64,000 bases of DNA, taken from Zhengitettix transpicula. Its lineage: Eukaryota > Arthropoda > Insecta > Orthoptera > Tetrigidae. Below, one piece after another: positions 11,373 to 25,182 of this stretch. The stretch is from contig CM073591.1 in NCBI GenBank assembly GCA_037074705.1, positions 85,974,032-86,038,031 of the forward strand. The letters run 5' to 3'. Position 1 is the first letter of the stretch; every line of letters starts with the position of its first letter. The notes under the pieces are model-generated. The model had not been told where the DNA came from. It worked only from the letters and a program-made list of their open reading frames with translations, and ran no database searches. A program made the translations under genes and the position numbers.

Positions 11373-14300
11373 ATATATACACTAACAAATTTTCATAACA
11401 AAACTTCAACTAAACCATATTGCAGTCTGTTTTAAAAAAATGCATTGATTATATTCGTTTAATTTTTCCCAAACAATGAAGTAGTAGTAATTTAAGACTC
11501 CACATTTACTTATTATGATTCCTGCTGTGCCGAAAATTATCTATAAATATAAAAATAATTTATGGTTCAATCACTTAGTCTTGAATTTCCGACGCTACGT
11601 TTCCAACACTGGCACTACTTCAAAGTGATTGGATAAGTTAATGTATATTCCATTTATTCTTCTCCCGCCTTATACTTCATCATATACCTCTTGAAATAAA
11701 TTTATTATCTGGCTTTAGCGGGAGAACCCTTCCAGAAAACCATGACATCCAATAAAAACCACTCCCTTTTATCCTGTTAAGACCGGACGTCGGCTGTTTT
11801 TAGATGCTCCATATTTTTACATACCACTGAAATACAAGCAATGGCTTTGAACTACCGTTTTTTGGATTCAATCGTGAGATGGAATGACCTTAATATAAAA
11901 AGGGAAATAACTAGAAAATAATCTTATTAAACTAATTTTGAGACTAATTCCGTATAAAAATAGTTTAATATTATTTATGAATACGCGTTAAGGAACTCGA
12001 TCAGGAAGATATAAAATAATGTATCGCTAATATTTATTTGTTACAAAAGTTGATGTGTTTATGGCACAGAGATATCTTTAACACATGAAATGATAGTCTT
12101 TGTTTTTATTGGTGCGTGCGAGAGATGAAATATATAGATCGCTGATTCCTGCTACACTAACGTTTGAAGAATCCCGGTAACAAATATCATAAATATGTAA
12201 TAAACGTTTTCTAAATGTTTGATTGTTTATATTAAGCTTTCGTTTGAACTTTCATTCAGAGAAAATATTTCTGCTTCATTTTATTATGGAAAAAAGAACT
12301 ATTTACTCTGTTCGTCGAGTTGTAACGTCTCTCACTCTGTCCAGTGACGTCACCGTCTCTTGGCGCGCAGTAATTTCACACAAAATGATCACGTTTCTCA
12401 ATTATAACTCTTTCCACATGTATTCTAGGAGTTTCTCACCCCCACAGTACCGGTTCTCGAGTTTGGCAGAATATGTGTACCAATTTATTTTGCATTCTGT
12501 CCACGCGGTAAATTTGTTTATAGAATAACGTAAATACATACAAATATTTTATTATATAGATTGTAATTAATTTTTTTTTTAAAAAAAAGAGAACAAAGTA
12601 CGGGTGTGATTGAGACCACGAATGGTGGACTATCTTTATTTGTCGTAGCTTAAGAAGATTAACACGCACAAAAAAGGAAGGGGTTATATGAAATCTTCAC
12701 ATTACAGTCTGTATATAAAGATTAACTTCAAAGTTAACAATAGGTTACCACCAATAATATAATAATAATGTTTGATTAAATGGTGGTATTTTATTCATTC
12801 ATATACCAAGAATCTCACGACGTCATAATTATTTTAAATATTGTAACGAATAATATTTTTTAATTTTTAAGTAACGCCATTTCAAAATTGTTTAACCTAT
12901 TTATTTTCTTTTAATGTTATTTATTAGTAGATTTTTTAATGTTACTATGATTTGATTATTTATACATCTGGATACAAAGACGAGGGTAAATCGTGTACTG
13001 AAGTTTTTATTGGGTCTGAATGTCGTACACTGTGACGTCATCCCGGAGATACCCAAAAGAGCATCTGTTTTATTATTCACATTAATTATCACATTATCTG
13101 ATCCATAGCTGTGAAATTTTGTGTCCTTATATGCGTCTCACATATCGAATTTTCTTACTTACGGTTTTCTCATGGGGAATATCACTTAAGTTCAAGTTAA
13201 CGAATCTTTATTTTAGGTAGGACATAGGAAGGATTTCACATTAATTAAATAATTATCACATTAATTAAATAATTTATTGACTTTTGTCTGTAATTGTGTT
13301 TCGTAACGTAAGCCTGGGCATTATTTATCTGAAAATATTTTACGATTTTTTTTAATGATCCGCAATCTTGTTCAGGAATGAATTTTGACAGTTTTGTATT
13401 ACAGTACGGCAGTGAAGCAGTGGTCTGTTCTTACTCGTGTATAATTCAGTGGCCGTTACTTGGTCGTGGCATCGCATTAGCGGCGCACAAGGCGCAGCGT
13501 CTGTTCGTTTAACGGGGCGACGCAATTTCCAGACTGTGCCTGTGTTGAGTCCAGCGGCAGACAAAGAGCCGCATTACGGGCACCGTTGCCATTCAATTCC
13601 ATATCCACACGCTCACTGCATTCTGTATCTCTCCACGGGGAAAGCGAACTGTCGAACGCTCAGACACTTTACATAATTGAAATAAGAAGCACCCGGGCGA
13701 AGTTTACTCTATGAAACCAATATATAAAAAACGCGCGCAAAGAGTTCCTTTGGAGTAAAAACTTGATACTGAAATTTATGACCCTTGCAGATGTTAGGGT
13801 AAAAGTAAAAAAAAGCATTTCTCATTATGTCTTTAAATTTCTTTGTAATTAATTACATTTTTGCAGTCGTGACAGAAGCTGTGTCCCAAAACGTAGCTTG
13901 AAAAATATTTACTTATAAAGAAACAATTCTTTGCATCATGCATCACCATAGTAATTTCGCAGTCTGCTCTAAACACAAACTCTCCGTCGCAATCACTGTT
14001 ATTGTGTGGGTAAACTTCCCATTTCTAAAAAAAGCCGAACGGCTTTACTGAAAGAAATGAAACTAAAGAATGCTTGTTCTCCTCCGAGAGTCCATCACAC
14101 AGGGTGTAACAAAACTTCACGTCAAAATTTCAGGAACGAATTCATCATATTGAGAGAAAAAGAAAAGAGTATTTCAACAAAAGTCCGGAAATGAGTAATT
14201 ACAGAGCTATCCGAACTTTTATGAATGTTAAAACATGATAAAATAGGCAGATTTGTTTAATTTGCCCACTGGAAATATTAAAAAAACAAATAAATATAAT

Positions 14301-14501
14301 TAATTAACACTAATTTAAGCATAAAATAAATATAGAAAATAGGATAAAAATTGTTATAAAAAATTCTTTGCACATCTCACTTCACTGCACTGCTTTAAAT
14401 ATTTAGATTAATACCAAAAACCATACCCTTATTAAATATTATTTTAAATATTATTAATCTCATATTTAACCCCTACCATATGAAATAAATCTTCTCTTCA
14501 A
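11373..14501. other. Unique DNA, no gene recognised
   Basis: Mostly AT-rich. A clearly GC-richer island lies at about 13380-13700, with an open plus frame 13437-13676 and an overlapping minus frame 13352-13564. Neither translation resembles a protein I know, and no splice sites decide between them. It could be a regulatory element, an untranslated exon or an old repeat. Confidence 0.45.
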
Positions 14502-15240
14502 TTATGCTATACTCTGCGGGATTACTGATAACACAGTTGCAGGCAGGCTGTTCCAATCCCGAATGGTTCTATTTAGAATCGAAAATTTCACTATATCAGT
14601 TCGCAGATTCCTCTCCGTTATATTTCCACTTTATATATGTAAGTGGGAGTCAAAAGAAAACTGTTAACTTTCACCAGGCCGGCCCGTTTTTATGTGCTCT
14701 GAATAATGCACATTGTCTATCCCGTTTCCTTCTATTCGCTGAAGATTCTAAATTATTATCCGTTAGAGTACCAGATAATTCCAATGCATATTTTTTAATT
14801 TCATCCAGTGCACCAGTGTGTTCAATCCTGTACGGATCCAAACAGGCTTCTTCAAACTTAAGGATTGGTCTCACTTAAGTTCTGTGTTTCTGAAGCTTTT
14901 ATTTAAAGTTTAGTTTTCTCCATTATCTTATTGGTCACTCTATCCCCAATTTTAAATCTTTGATAAACGTTACTCCAAAATACTTGCAGCTATTGCTCAT
15001 TTCTATTATTTCTTCTCCAATTTCGTAAATTTATCCTTCAACATTTTTCAGTTTAGTAAAGCTAATAGGTTTTCTTTTGGATTTATTTATGTATTAAATA
15101 TATTGTCTACATACTAATGAAGAGCAACAACGTCGTCTGACTGTTTGACTTCCCTATAGATAATGAAGTCGTCCGCGAAGAGTTTTATATTAGATCAGAT
15201 ACCGGCTGGCAAATCGTTAACCAAAATATTTTCGTATTTG
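14502..15240 (-). pseudogene. LINE (non-LTR) reverse transcriptase C-terminal fragment, broken
   Basis: Read on the minus strand from 15240 down: 'NDLPAG' then LFADDFIIYRE (about 15150-15190), the catalytic [YF]xDD box of a non-LTR reverse transcriptase. After a decayed stretch comes RPILKFEEACLDPYRIEHTG (about 14815-14874, family form RP.LEY...CWDPY), running on to ALFRAHKNGPAW. After another frameshift come RTDIVKFSILNRTIRDWN and LPATVLSVIPQSIA with stop at 14502-14504, the usual C-terminus. Role when intact: copying element RNA at a nicked target. Stops and frameshifts make it dead. The 5' part and endonuclease are absent. It belongs to a different family from the other LINE pieces in the window. 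Confidence 0.8.
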
Positions 15241-17626
15241 TCGTATATTATATGGTTGTATTTCTCCATAATTAATTTCCAGGATTTTGTTATCAAATTA
15301 TGTTAGAGATTTGGTTGTTTTCATTCAATTATCAATTATTTTATTTAGTAACTTTCTTTAATGAAACTAACATAATTTTATAAATTTGTGAGGATATTTT
15401 TAAGTGTTATTTAATCGGAACAGCTTTGAAACACTTAAATTAGCAAAGTATAACTATAAGCTAATTATAAATTGAAAACTTTTAAAACTCAAACGGGTAA
15501 AATGCGTCACTTTTGTTAAACGCAAATTTGCTCCTGGCAAAACGATTTCTGCGACTTCTAGTAATGTCTGCGGATGCTGGTTCCGGGATGTTGTAAAATT
15601 TTTCTGTTCCATACTCTGGATGTTATCTGAACTAAATATACTTTTATCAGTCTCATATCTACAGGGCAACTAACCTCACAATACTCTTTTATCCTTTTGT
15701 TATCTGGATAGTAAATTACCGCAGTACTAAAGTTACAGCTCTCTTTTAAATCCACCAGCACCTAACTTTTTTTTGTTTTCTTTTTTAAAAAAACCGTCCA
15801 CCAAAAATACATGCAATTTAAAGTACGAAGATCTACCACTTTCGACTGGTTATAAGGGAAACATTCTCATTTAAAGCGGTTTCCAAAGACATATATTGTA
15901 ACAGAAATAGAATGAGTACAAAAATACGTTATATTTTGAAGGTTTTCCTCATCGCGAAGTACATATAAGGAAAAAACCTCAGAAAAATTAACGTTATTAC
16001 TTATGGTGCCGGTCTTTTTTCCCTCCAAAATTATGGAGGATATCTTTAGCACCATTTTAAAAGCCCCATCCTGACCATATTCAGAGACCTTAAAATTTGT
16101 ATATAGATTATTACTCTTTGTTCCACACTGCCTATCAATTATTGCTTGGTGTTCACTACGTACTTAAATGTTAAATTCTCTTTTGCGGGGATATTTTCAA
16201 ACAGTACGTAGTAACGTTTCAGGGGAAGTTTCCGTCTCGTCTCATTGTCTTTAGCTCAACTGTTACTTTAGCAACTGGTACCCATATCATTCATGAAAAT
16301 ATTTAACAATTCGTTAGTAGCCTTCAAATATTTTTAGATAGAACATAAAAAATTAAAATGTAATAAATTCCTCCTCAAAATAAAATTCTGGAGAAAACAA
16401 AATTGTTGCTGCTCATGGCAATTATTATTTAGAATAAACATATGTTTTTTGTTTCAAAAACTTTACCTAGAAACATTTCTTGTTAGAGTGAACTCATAAT
16501 TCTCCAATCCATTGGACAATTATTGTGAGGGAGACTTCGTAGTGGAAACCACAAGTCCAAGCAGTAGTTTATTGATAACTGCCAACCCTCGCCTGCGTGG
16601 ATACGAAACATGCCTCCATAATAGTTACCACAAATCTGAAAGGCACCCATATTGCTCGGCAATAACAGTATTTCGCCCAAAACGGCGCACCTCAGGAAAA
16701 TAATCTAATCCAATGCCCGACCGTTTCTCAACTGCTAATACGGGACCTTTTCCAAACTTTTCCTTATCAAATGGTATCTTAGTCTTCAATTTAATATAAC
16801 AGTTTCAAATAATCAAATATATTCACAATATTTATTTTCCGCTTCTTTTTTATGGTATAATTTTTATGATACCTATTAAAGGGTCGTTAAATATTCTTTC
16901 GATTTTTATTATTTAATACGAATAATTAAAATAACTACAGTTTTATTCATGAAAATTTTGGACAAATAACAGAGGACAATCTGTAGAAAGCGAACACGAA
17001 TTTAAACTTGGCTTCCGACAAGTCTTTTGCGACAATTGGTATGTCCTGAAGTCGTATTGAAGGGCCTTTGAATTTCATACTTATAATTCACTGTATCGAA
17101 TAAAACATGATATGTCTCGTGATACTGACAGGCGATTCAACCTATAAAACATTATTACTTAAATGCGTGTAAATGTGATTGAAGAGTCTGTGTGCCTGAA
17201 TTACTGATCACGGAAAGATAGTCTTATGTTTTAACGAACATTAAGAAATATTCCGTTCAATTATATTCAACAATGTACGATAATTTTTTAACTACAGGAA
17301 AAATAAATTACGGAAACATTTGTATAAAATATGCTGGCATTAAAATTTGAGGAACAAATTCGATAAATTATTCTTTTTTGGAGTAGGAACACTCAGAAAT
17401 AAAGAGTAAAATATAATTTTTCAGGAACTGAAATGAGCGCTATTACTTCTTAGTGTGTTTATCCTATCGGATATCAGGAAAGGACGAAGGCAAGGGAGCA
17501 TCATGGATTATTTAATGTTTTATTAGATACCGAATAATTTAGCGATATAGGCATATAGCAGAAAAATCAACTTTATAACGAGTTTTTTGAAGTTTTAGAA
17601 TCAAACATTCATAAAGCATACACAAA

Positions 17627-17628
<2 letters not shown>
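15241..17628. other. Unique AT-rich DNA, no gene recognised
   Basis: No recognised coding region. The stretch 16483-16703 is open on both strands and somewhat GC-richer. The frames at 15454-15761 (minus) directly upstream of the LINE fragment could not be tied to it. Confidence 0.45.

Positions 17629-17706
<78 letters not shown>
17629..17706. repeat. (CA)n(TA)n microsatellite
   Basis: CA tract passing directly into a TA tract. Confidence 0.97.
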
Positions 17707-17708
<2 letters not shown>

Positions 17709-20401
17709 TGCGGTATTTAGTAAACAGACAACGTACCAGTAAATTATTTTATTTTGCCGTATTAATACCGTAAATATTTCTTAATTAATAAACACACTAA
17801 TACTAATTATGTTATTTTAAATAAAGGTAAGAATAATTGTTTTTCAAAAACGACCCAAGAATTGCTCACTTCCTTCTGTCATGCCCTTCAGTCGACGGAG
17901 AAGCTAAGTTTCAGTTGAATTGGGCGATGGAATGTTCAGATAAAGTGACGGAGCTAGAATAATACCAGTTGACTTAAACTTCGGTAGCAAGTTTGTCTCC
18001 TTCAAAAGTAAAACTTGACGGATGTCCGCTATAGTCATAACTTACATAACTCTAGTTTACAAACTTTTGTTGCTGTCCCCAGAACTTGCTGCAAGCGATT
18101 TGTATTTCCGAGCTCTCCTCAAAATAAGAGATGTAAAACCGTGAATTAAAACAAAATATTGTGCTATAAACATTTTAACATCGAAAAAAAAAATTCTGCC
18201 ATAAATATTTAATAAATATTTTACATACTGTGGTTTAATTTTTTTTGTGCTTAAATTATATAAAAAGTAAATTTATTTTCAAATTATTTGTATTATAATT
18301 CTATATTATATCAGAAATTAATGAATTCATTTTACGTATTTGTAAAAAGTGCGAGCCACCGTTTTCCAATGAAAAAAATAAATTTTTATGGCTTAAAAAG
18401 TCGTGGGTTTCCGAAGAACATATAAGAAAAACGTCAATTTAATTCCAATCTCTCAGAAAGGCATGAAGAAAATTGCAGGGTTTGCTTATATAACTTCGGC
18501 ATTCTTGTGGAATATTTTCCGCCTGATTGGTGCCTTCGGGAAATAGTAATCGGCTTTTTCTGTTTCAGTGTTCGTCCAGTTCCGTAGACCGTTTCCTTAC
18601 TTGTGATAAATCTTTCTCTGAAAGACGTATGAAACATAAACTTTTGTTCCTTTTTCTCTACGACGAGTTACGAAGTTACGTGTAAGAATAACAATGCTAA
18701 CATGTCGACATGTGCGAGAATAAGAAGCGTTTTGAGCCCTTTTCCCTCACTTTTTATGCATTGTTCCCCCACCTGGGAAATTATATCCCTTTTACCCTCG
18801 TTTTCTAGACGTTAAAGTTGTTTTTGAACAGATTGATGAGAAATCCCCAACTCTTGGTTTTCCGGCGGGTTCACATATTTCTTGATTATTAAATAAAACT
18901 ATTATTTTGAATTTATGTGGAGGACTTACGATGGTGAACATTTTAAAAATTACACAAAAGCAGCTGCAATTTTTGTCTGCGAAATTATAAAGGAGATACT
19001 AGTTTGGACAGACGTATTATTCTAATCATATATTCCCTTTATTTCGATTTTCAAAAAGGTTTAAAGACGCATTTTCATCAACATTGGGAATTGAGTCAAT
19101 AAAATTAAATGAGTCTATTAAAAATAGATAATTTAATTCATTAAATATGCCACTGGCTGAAGATATAAACTACAAACACATATGTGAAGCACGTAGTTGA
19201 CCACAGTCTACTAACTAGTAAAGTTTTACTCATTTAAGTTTCTCTGGCCTCAGTGACAACATTATGAAATGGAAAACGAAGGTGTTGCAGAACTCCGTAG
19301 AGGTTATATACAGAAATTTATGTATTTTAGCGTCTATTAGTTTAAAATTACAAATACAAGAGACTAGGTGTTCAAAATATTGAATTAAAAACTGTTAAAT
19401 TGAGTAATTTTTCTGTAATATGTTTGTTGTAAGTTCATAAATAGTATATATGGAGCATTAAATTGAAAAAAGGAAAAAATAACGAAACTGTAATATTTTT
19501 TGTTCGTAATAATTTATTATAAATTAGAATATACGTTTTCACAACAACATATATAGTTGACAAATGTAGCCTACAATTTGAAACTAACGCCAAAACACAC
19601 AATTTATGGCTAAATACTTGCGTAAGTTTTAAAATTAATGGATTTGAATAACTGTGAACTTAAAACACACCATATATTACTTGATAAATACATTAATACT
19701 AAAATATAAGCAAATTTTATTAGAAATAATATTCCATAGTATCTTGACTCCGTTTGTTTAATGAACAACGCATATGATATTATATAATACGTATGTATTG
19801 CATTTAGTATGCAAACATTCATACTTAAACTCTATTTCACGGATATATATTTTATATTTTTATACTTATAACCAGTAGTAGGATAAAGCGTATATATAAA
19901 CTTTAACGTTAAAGCTCTCATGTTATATCAACTTTTCTTTTGGCACTTATAGGCTGAAGAAATAATGAAAAAATCTCAATTAAAAAACTGTTATTAAATA
20001 CACCGCAATTAATAAATATGAATTTCACTTATATTGTATGAAATGAAGGTAAATGTGGAATAGGTGATTAACAATTCCAGTTGAAATTTTGGTTGAAAAA
20101 ATAATTATTATTTTAATACTACATTAATAACGAAATTTCAGTGAAAGATTTTTCTGTTTAGGCTAAAATATTACAGCTAATGAAGGAATAATAAAAAGAG
20201 GAGAAAAAAGTAAACTTATGGTTCAAGTAAAGCAACTAATCTGCGGATTATGATTCCAAAATTTTTTCTTAAGTTCTGTTATATAGTAGAAAATAGTAGG
20301 AAAAAGACATGTGAAAACTTACAAAACACATAATGAGTTATTAGATACATTTGAAATGGAGTGACGAAATAAAAAGAAGAAAAAGAACGTGTATATAGAC
20401 T
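17707..20401. other. AT-rich DNA, no gene recognised
   Basis: No repeat shared with the rest of the window and no convincing coding region. The short minus frame at 18434-18637 has no recognisable motif. Confidence 0.5.
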
Positions 20402-20500
20402 ATATATAGGGTAATCCACATAGTGGCCACATCCCTCTTAAGCCATACGAAATGGACTGAAATCGGGTATGTGGAAATGCAGAGCAAGGAAAATAGTTCA
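20402..20500 (-). mobile_element. SINE-like repeat, 3' part
   Basis: 'agggtaatccacatagtgg' followed by 'gaaatggactgaaa' and 'gcagagcaaggaaaatag' parallels the 3' region of the complete copy at 38733-39239 and the copy at 22775-23065. It is truncated and lacks a clear poly(A). Confidence 0.55.
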
Positions 20501-22774
20501 GAAAATACCGTTGATGTACACTGAAACGATGATGAGACAATTTCTGGAGTTTTCATTGAACAAACACTCAAAAGGCACAATAGACGGGTATAAAGTACAT
20601 AAATCAGTTAATTAAGGTAATTTGAGATACAGAGTACTGTGACCCGAAACGCTTACAGAGGAAGAAGAAAAAGGTTAATAGCACCTAAAATCGTATTCTT
20701 GAAAGCTCACAACAGATAAAATTATGATAAAATACGTGTTAAATAATTTGTGAAAATAATTATTTTACGTACCAATCGAACCTTTTATTGCCATTATTAC
20801 TCTGCTTTGTATTAGGATCAGCTTACAAACAAACATAAACCAAAACACTCCGGAAATTATGACTGAAAGAGCTTTATCTGAAAAAATGAAGCAATTATTT
20901 GCGTAGTCCATTAGTGGCCATTACAAAACACATTTATCCGTTCCTTCATTTTATTTATGTCTGTTAATGGTCTTGCAATAATGGATTAGTAACGGAAAAA
21001 CGAGTATATTAGAGGAGATGGCTTTCGCAAACAGGCGTCCCTGAAAATGTATTATTCAGGAAACTGCTTAAATTAGCTTTGAGGAGTTATTCTCTTCCGG
21101 GCTTGTATTGCTACAATGCACGAATTTCCCGTTCCAAAGAGATTTCGATATCTCTCTTCGTAATAGGATCACATTTATATCCCCGTTTCTGATTCCCGAG
21201 TTTTATTCGCTGGTTTCAATGTCACTATTATTTATTACTTTCTGTAAGAAACTGTACACTGAAAACCTTTGTAATTGGTTATGAAAAAATTTGTAAACAT
21301 AAAATTAAAATATAAAATGTCTGTGTTAAAAGTAAAATATACAGATAAATAATAGCCAACTAACGCAAAAAATAAGTGCTAAGTAAATATCACAAAACGT
21401 TGTTGCTTTCGTCAGGTGATTCAAGTAAATTAATTTTTTTTTAAATTTTTAAAATTCATTCTGCTCCTTTATTCTTGTAACAGCGCGTAAAATTATAATT
21501 ACTTCCATGACTGAAGATGTAGTGGTCAGCGGGATTGCCTAACATCACTGCGGTTCCCGGACGACCTGCATGTCATTTTCTCAATAATTTGGGCTTCCAA
21601 CATATGGCACTTTTCACATGCTTGTTTCAGAAAAGAATGTGTGCTTCGATTGAATATAAAATTTATATTAAAAAACTGGTAATTGATAAATTGTTAATTT
21701 TTATAAGTTACGCCAGTGTTTTTATTTAGTAAGCAATTTAGAATAATATAATTTTTTCTTGATGAAAATTACAAGATAATTTGAATAAACATCACCAAGG
21801 CGTTAAGTTACAAGGAAATGACGTTTATCAAGTTTGGAATAAATTAAAATTATATTAAATTTAAAATTTATTTAATTTGCAAATTTAAATAAAATTTTGT
21901 TAAAACCCAAATGGTTTCTGAAAAATATTTTTAACTGTACAGGTGAATATGGCAATGCGCCGATTTCTCAGCATGATTATAAATAAAACATTTGATAATG
22001 AAGAATTAGTTTTTCATTTAAATTTCTGACTGATTAAAAAGATTGTGGTTAAACTTTACTAATTCAAATCAGTCCTTTTTAATTCATTAGGTTACCACGA
22101 ATCGTGACGACTAATTCACTTGAGCGCTAGATGCTTAAAGATGCGTTTTAATATTGCTTCTCCGAACTCTATATAGCTCTATATAGCTAACGGAGATTAT
22201 CGGAAATACTGCCTGACTGTTTGTTAAATGCCATTTGTATGAGATGAAAAGCAAATACAGTGATTCAATTATTCTCAGACGTATGATAAGATTTTTAGGG
22301 CTATTTTTTGGAGAAAAACTGAAAATCCGCGGCCACGAATATTTTTTTTATTCCAGAAATTACATAAATGTTTTTGGGAAAACAAATATCCACAATTTTT
22401 GCTAACTGGAATATGATTCCTTCCTTTTATTTTCCTATATGATTGTTCTAATTTTAATCCATAATGATACAATGGAATTTATTCCGTCATTAAATGTTGA
22501 AATACGAAATAATGCAAATACCATAAAAGTGGTAATTAACTATGTCTCAGTATTCAACATTTTATTTCAGTCATTTATATCGCAATCATCTCGGCATTTT
22601 AAGAACTTTATTAAGCTTTTATGTGAATTTACTTCTTATTCCTGCGAAAAGTCCAGCGTAGCTATGACGTATTTGATGAACTCTATGTTTTTCTTATTAT
22701 ACAATTCGTATAGCGTGTAGCACATGTTTTATGAATACAATTAATTCAGTTGGGATTTAATGTGATCTTTGTGT
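20501..22774. other. AT-rich DNA, no gene recognised
   Basis: No coding region or repeat recognised; many stops in all frames. Confidence 0.5.
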
Positions 22775-23065
22775 TGTAAAGCAAGGGAAATGGACTGAAA
22801 AAGGGGGATACATAAAGGTAGAACAAAGTAGCCAGGGGTTAACTAGGGCCCCGGGCTGTAGTTTTAAGCCTCCTACCCGGAAAACCACCAAAACGTGATG
22901 CAGGGAAACCCCTACATCTGCACCTGGTAGGTCGGGCACTTGGTACTAGGTACACGTCCTTACGATGACGAGAGAAGGGTTTTATATGGGGCCGTATAAT
23001 TCTTCTCTCCGTTACTTACCTGGTTTAGGAGGCAGCTGGCCGACTGTTCCAATACTGCGAAATTT
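22775..23065 (-). mobile_element. SINE-like repeat copy, diverged
   Basis: Shares ordered blocks with the complete copy at 38733-39239: 'gtagccaggggttaactaggg', 'cccgggct.tagtttaag', 'cctacccgg', 'atgcagggaaa.ccc', 'taggtcgggca.t.ggtac', 'ttaggaggcagctgg' and 'cgactgttccaat'. Together with the 20402 fragment it shares 'gaaatggactgaaa', pointing to a subfamily. The minus open frame here (22757-22939) is only the translation of the repeat. No flanking duplication was found. Confidence 0.75.
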
Positions 23066-23643
23066 GAGATCTATGTTTGTAGTTTACCAGAGCCACACTG
23101 GATTATAATTCCGTTTTAAGGGGAGGGGGAGTGTGTAAAATATCGACCGTAATACCGCGGACAAGGTCGAAAGAAAATATCGACAGCTATAGTCTCAAAA
23201 CGTAAAATTGTACTTTAAAAGCCCGTATTTTGAGCCTGTTGTTATTTTCACCTATGACGCTATATATGTATACATAAAAATTTATTGATATTTTAATTAA
23301 TTTTGCGTAGGAGAACTTTCAGTTGTATACCTCTCTCAATTACGACAAAACTTTGCTAAGTGCTTACGTCGGACAGTCCCAGCAGCTGTCGGTAAAATTA
23401 CGTAGCATAGGAATTTTTAATAGCCAACCAGCAATTTATCGTAAGTTCATTTATTACAAAATAAACACAAGATTATTTACACACACTAACTCAGGTTTGG
23501 CTCCTATTACTATATTCTACAAATCTTTAATTTATTTAAAATAATTTCTCTGGAATTTGTTTACATGAAACGATGAGACTACTTTTTTTCAACTAGTTGG
23601 TGGATTGTAGGTAACTATTATAAAGGGAACTCAACTATGTATC
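23066..23643. other. AT-rich DNA, no gene recognised
   Basis: Nothing recognised. The plus frame 23323-23544 has no familiar motif. Confidence 0.5.
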
Positions 23644-23681
23644 TCCCCCCCCCCTCTCTCTCTCTCTCTGTGTGTGTGTGC
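23644..23681. repeat. Poly-C/(CT)n/(TG)n simple repeat
   Basis: A run of C passes into CT repeats and then TG repeats. Confidence 0.95.
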
Positions 23682-24125
23682 CACCAAAAAGATAACGTCG
23701 GAAAAGGCTCCATAATTCTGAGCACTTAAATGGTCCACTAACGCCTTCTATACCTAGAAACAGTCGGTCCGGCGAATGATTCGGCGACGCTGCACCACCA
23801 AACTAAGTTTACAATGATACGTAATGCTACCACATAGTTCAATATTTAGTGGTCTCTCGACGCGTCCTCCAAAAAGCACGACGTGGTCTACTTCTTGAGA
23901 CTATTTCATACAGCCCACTACTGCTTCAAAGAATCAGGTACATAGACAACCGATCTAATCAAAATTCAATGCTCCGAAAAAATGTTGATCATACCCGTAC
24001 CTTTACAACAATTCTCATTATCAGACCTCATTTTAAAAATAAGGGCCAAACGAGACTTCATATTTACTATTACTGTTTTTGTAAATCTAACAATAAAAAT
24101 TTGATTACCTAATGTCTCATATAAA
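23682..24125. other. No gene recognised
   Basis: Contains an 87-codon plus frame (23849-24112) without recognisable motifs. I do not call it a gene. Confidence 0.4.
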
Positions 24126-24130
24126 TATTA

Positions 24131-24183
<53 letters not shown>
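24126..24183. repeat. (TA)n(TG)n microsatellite
   Basis: TA tract followed by a long TG tract. Confidence 0.96.
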
Positions 24184-24184
<1 letters not shown>

Positions 24185-24278
24185 TGTGTGGGTTTACCCG
24201 AGTCAACTTAAATAATAGTTATGAACTCGAAATAAGTGAATAATAATAACAGTCGTTATAATAATAATAAAATAAAAT

Positions 24279-24507
24279 AATAATAAGAAAGATAACCAAA
24301 TACAAACGATATAAGTGAGAATATAAATACCACACAACGTTTCCGGGATCCTTGTTCCTTTCTTCAGGTGCTAAAAAGAGCCTAGATGGACACAACTGCA
24401 CTCGTTAAAAGCCTTTTGAGATTTGTTAACTGAAGTTGTGTGGTATTTATATTGTCACTTATTCAGTCCTGATTCGGCTATCTTTCTTATTATTAACTTT
24501 CAATCAG
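24279..24507. mobile_element. Repeat with inverted arms and hammerhead-like core
   Basis: The left arm (24279-24345: 'taataagaaagataaccaaatac...ataaataccacacaacg') reappears inverted at 24432-24500 ('gttgtgtggtatttatat...ggctatctttcttattatta'), so the element folds back on itself. On the minus strand, 24339-24367 reads CTGAAGA, a GGAAC..GATCC hairpin, then GAAAC: the spacing of a hammerhead ribozyme core. Hammerhead motifs are known from Penelope-like elements and other small retroelements. Related copies lie at 28246-28410, 30335-30368 and 52250-52440. No coding region is present. Confidence 0.6.
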
Positions 24508-24852
24508 ATGTATTTTTTTTTCATTTTAAAATTTGACGCCTAGCATTTTTATTAGCGTTTTCTATTTCTTTTAATGTTTATGTAATGTCTTCATTTCAAA
24601 ATAATGTAATGTAGGACAGGGTATGATGTGAACGGGCAACTTACTTCCGTTCTTAGTATTATTAACTTACCTCATATATAATTAGATATACTATTGAGTG
24701 GCAAAGATGTTTTTTTTAATTCCGCACTCGAAAGTCTGTAATATAGAATGGGAGTTTATTGGTTTAGGAAGGAAAATTTTTGGACTCATACACTTTTTAA
24801 ATATTTGCTATGTATGGAGTTAAGAATTATTAATTTAATATTAGATTTATAA
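24508..24852. other. AT-rich DNA, no gene recognised
   Basis: The first 60 bp or so ('caatcagatgtattttt...ttgacgcctagc') resembles DNA next to the related copy at 52440-52475, so the repeat may extend here. Confidence 0.4.
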
Positions 24853-25182
24853 TCTTTGTTAAACTCGACTTTGCCTGAATCATGCCGAGACTATCTGAAA
24901 CGGATGACAAAAGGACGCATCCTACCTCTAGCAGACTGGGCCAGTATTTTCTCAAGATTGTATTGCCGACGCCGGGACAACGGTAGCTGGATCCAAACCA
25001 GTGTCGGATTACAATTCAACAAGTTCAGCGGCCGAACTCTGTTTAGCACTGCATGGCGAATTTGCATCTCTGCCTGCCTGGATACCAATAGTGATCAGCT
25101 GCCTCCCGTAGTTCGTAGTGGTAATTCGAGTAAAACCTCCTGTCCAGCGCCTCGGAAAGACAGAGCTGTACACCATAAGTAA
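24853..25182 (+). other. GC-richer open frame, unrecognised
   Basis: A reading frame free of stops from 24853 to 25182 (about 108 codons) in a segment clearly GC-richer than its flanks. A 65-codon minus frame (24891-25088) overlaps it. The plus translation includes WASIFSRLYCRRRDNGSW and CLDTNSDQLPPVV; I recognise no domain, signal peptide or membrane segment. No acceptor or donor decides whether it is an exon. It could equally be an old transposon piece or a GC-rich non-coding element. Confidence 0.25.

Noticed and set aside
14504..14878. 124-codon plus frame
   Set aside because: The opposite strand carries clear reverse transcriptase C-terminal motifs; the plus frame is its shadow.
22757..22939. 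60-codon minus frame
   Set aside because: Falls in the SINE-like repeat; the homologous stretch at 38901-39083 encodes a different, shorter match, so it is repeat sequence.
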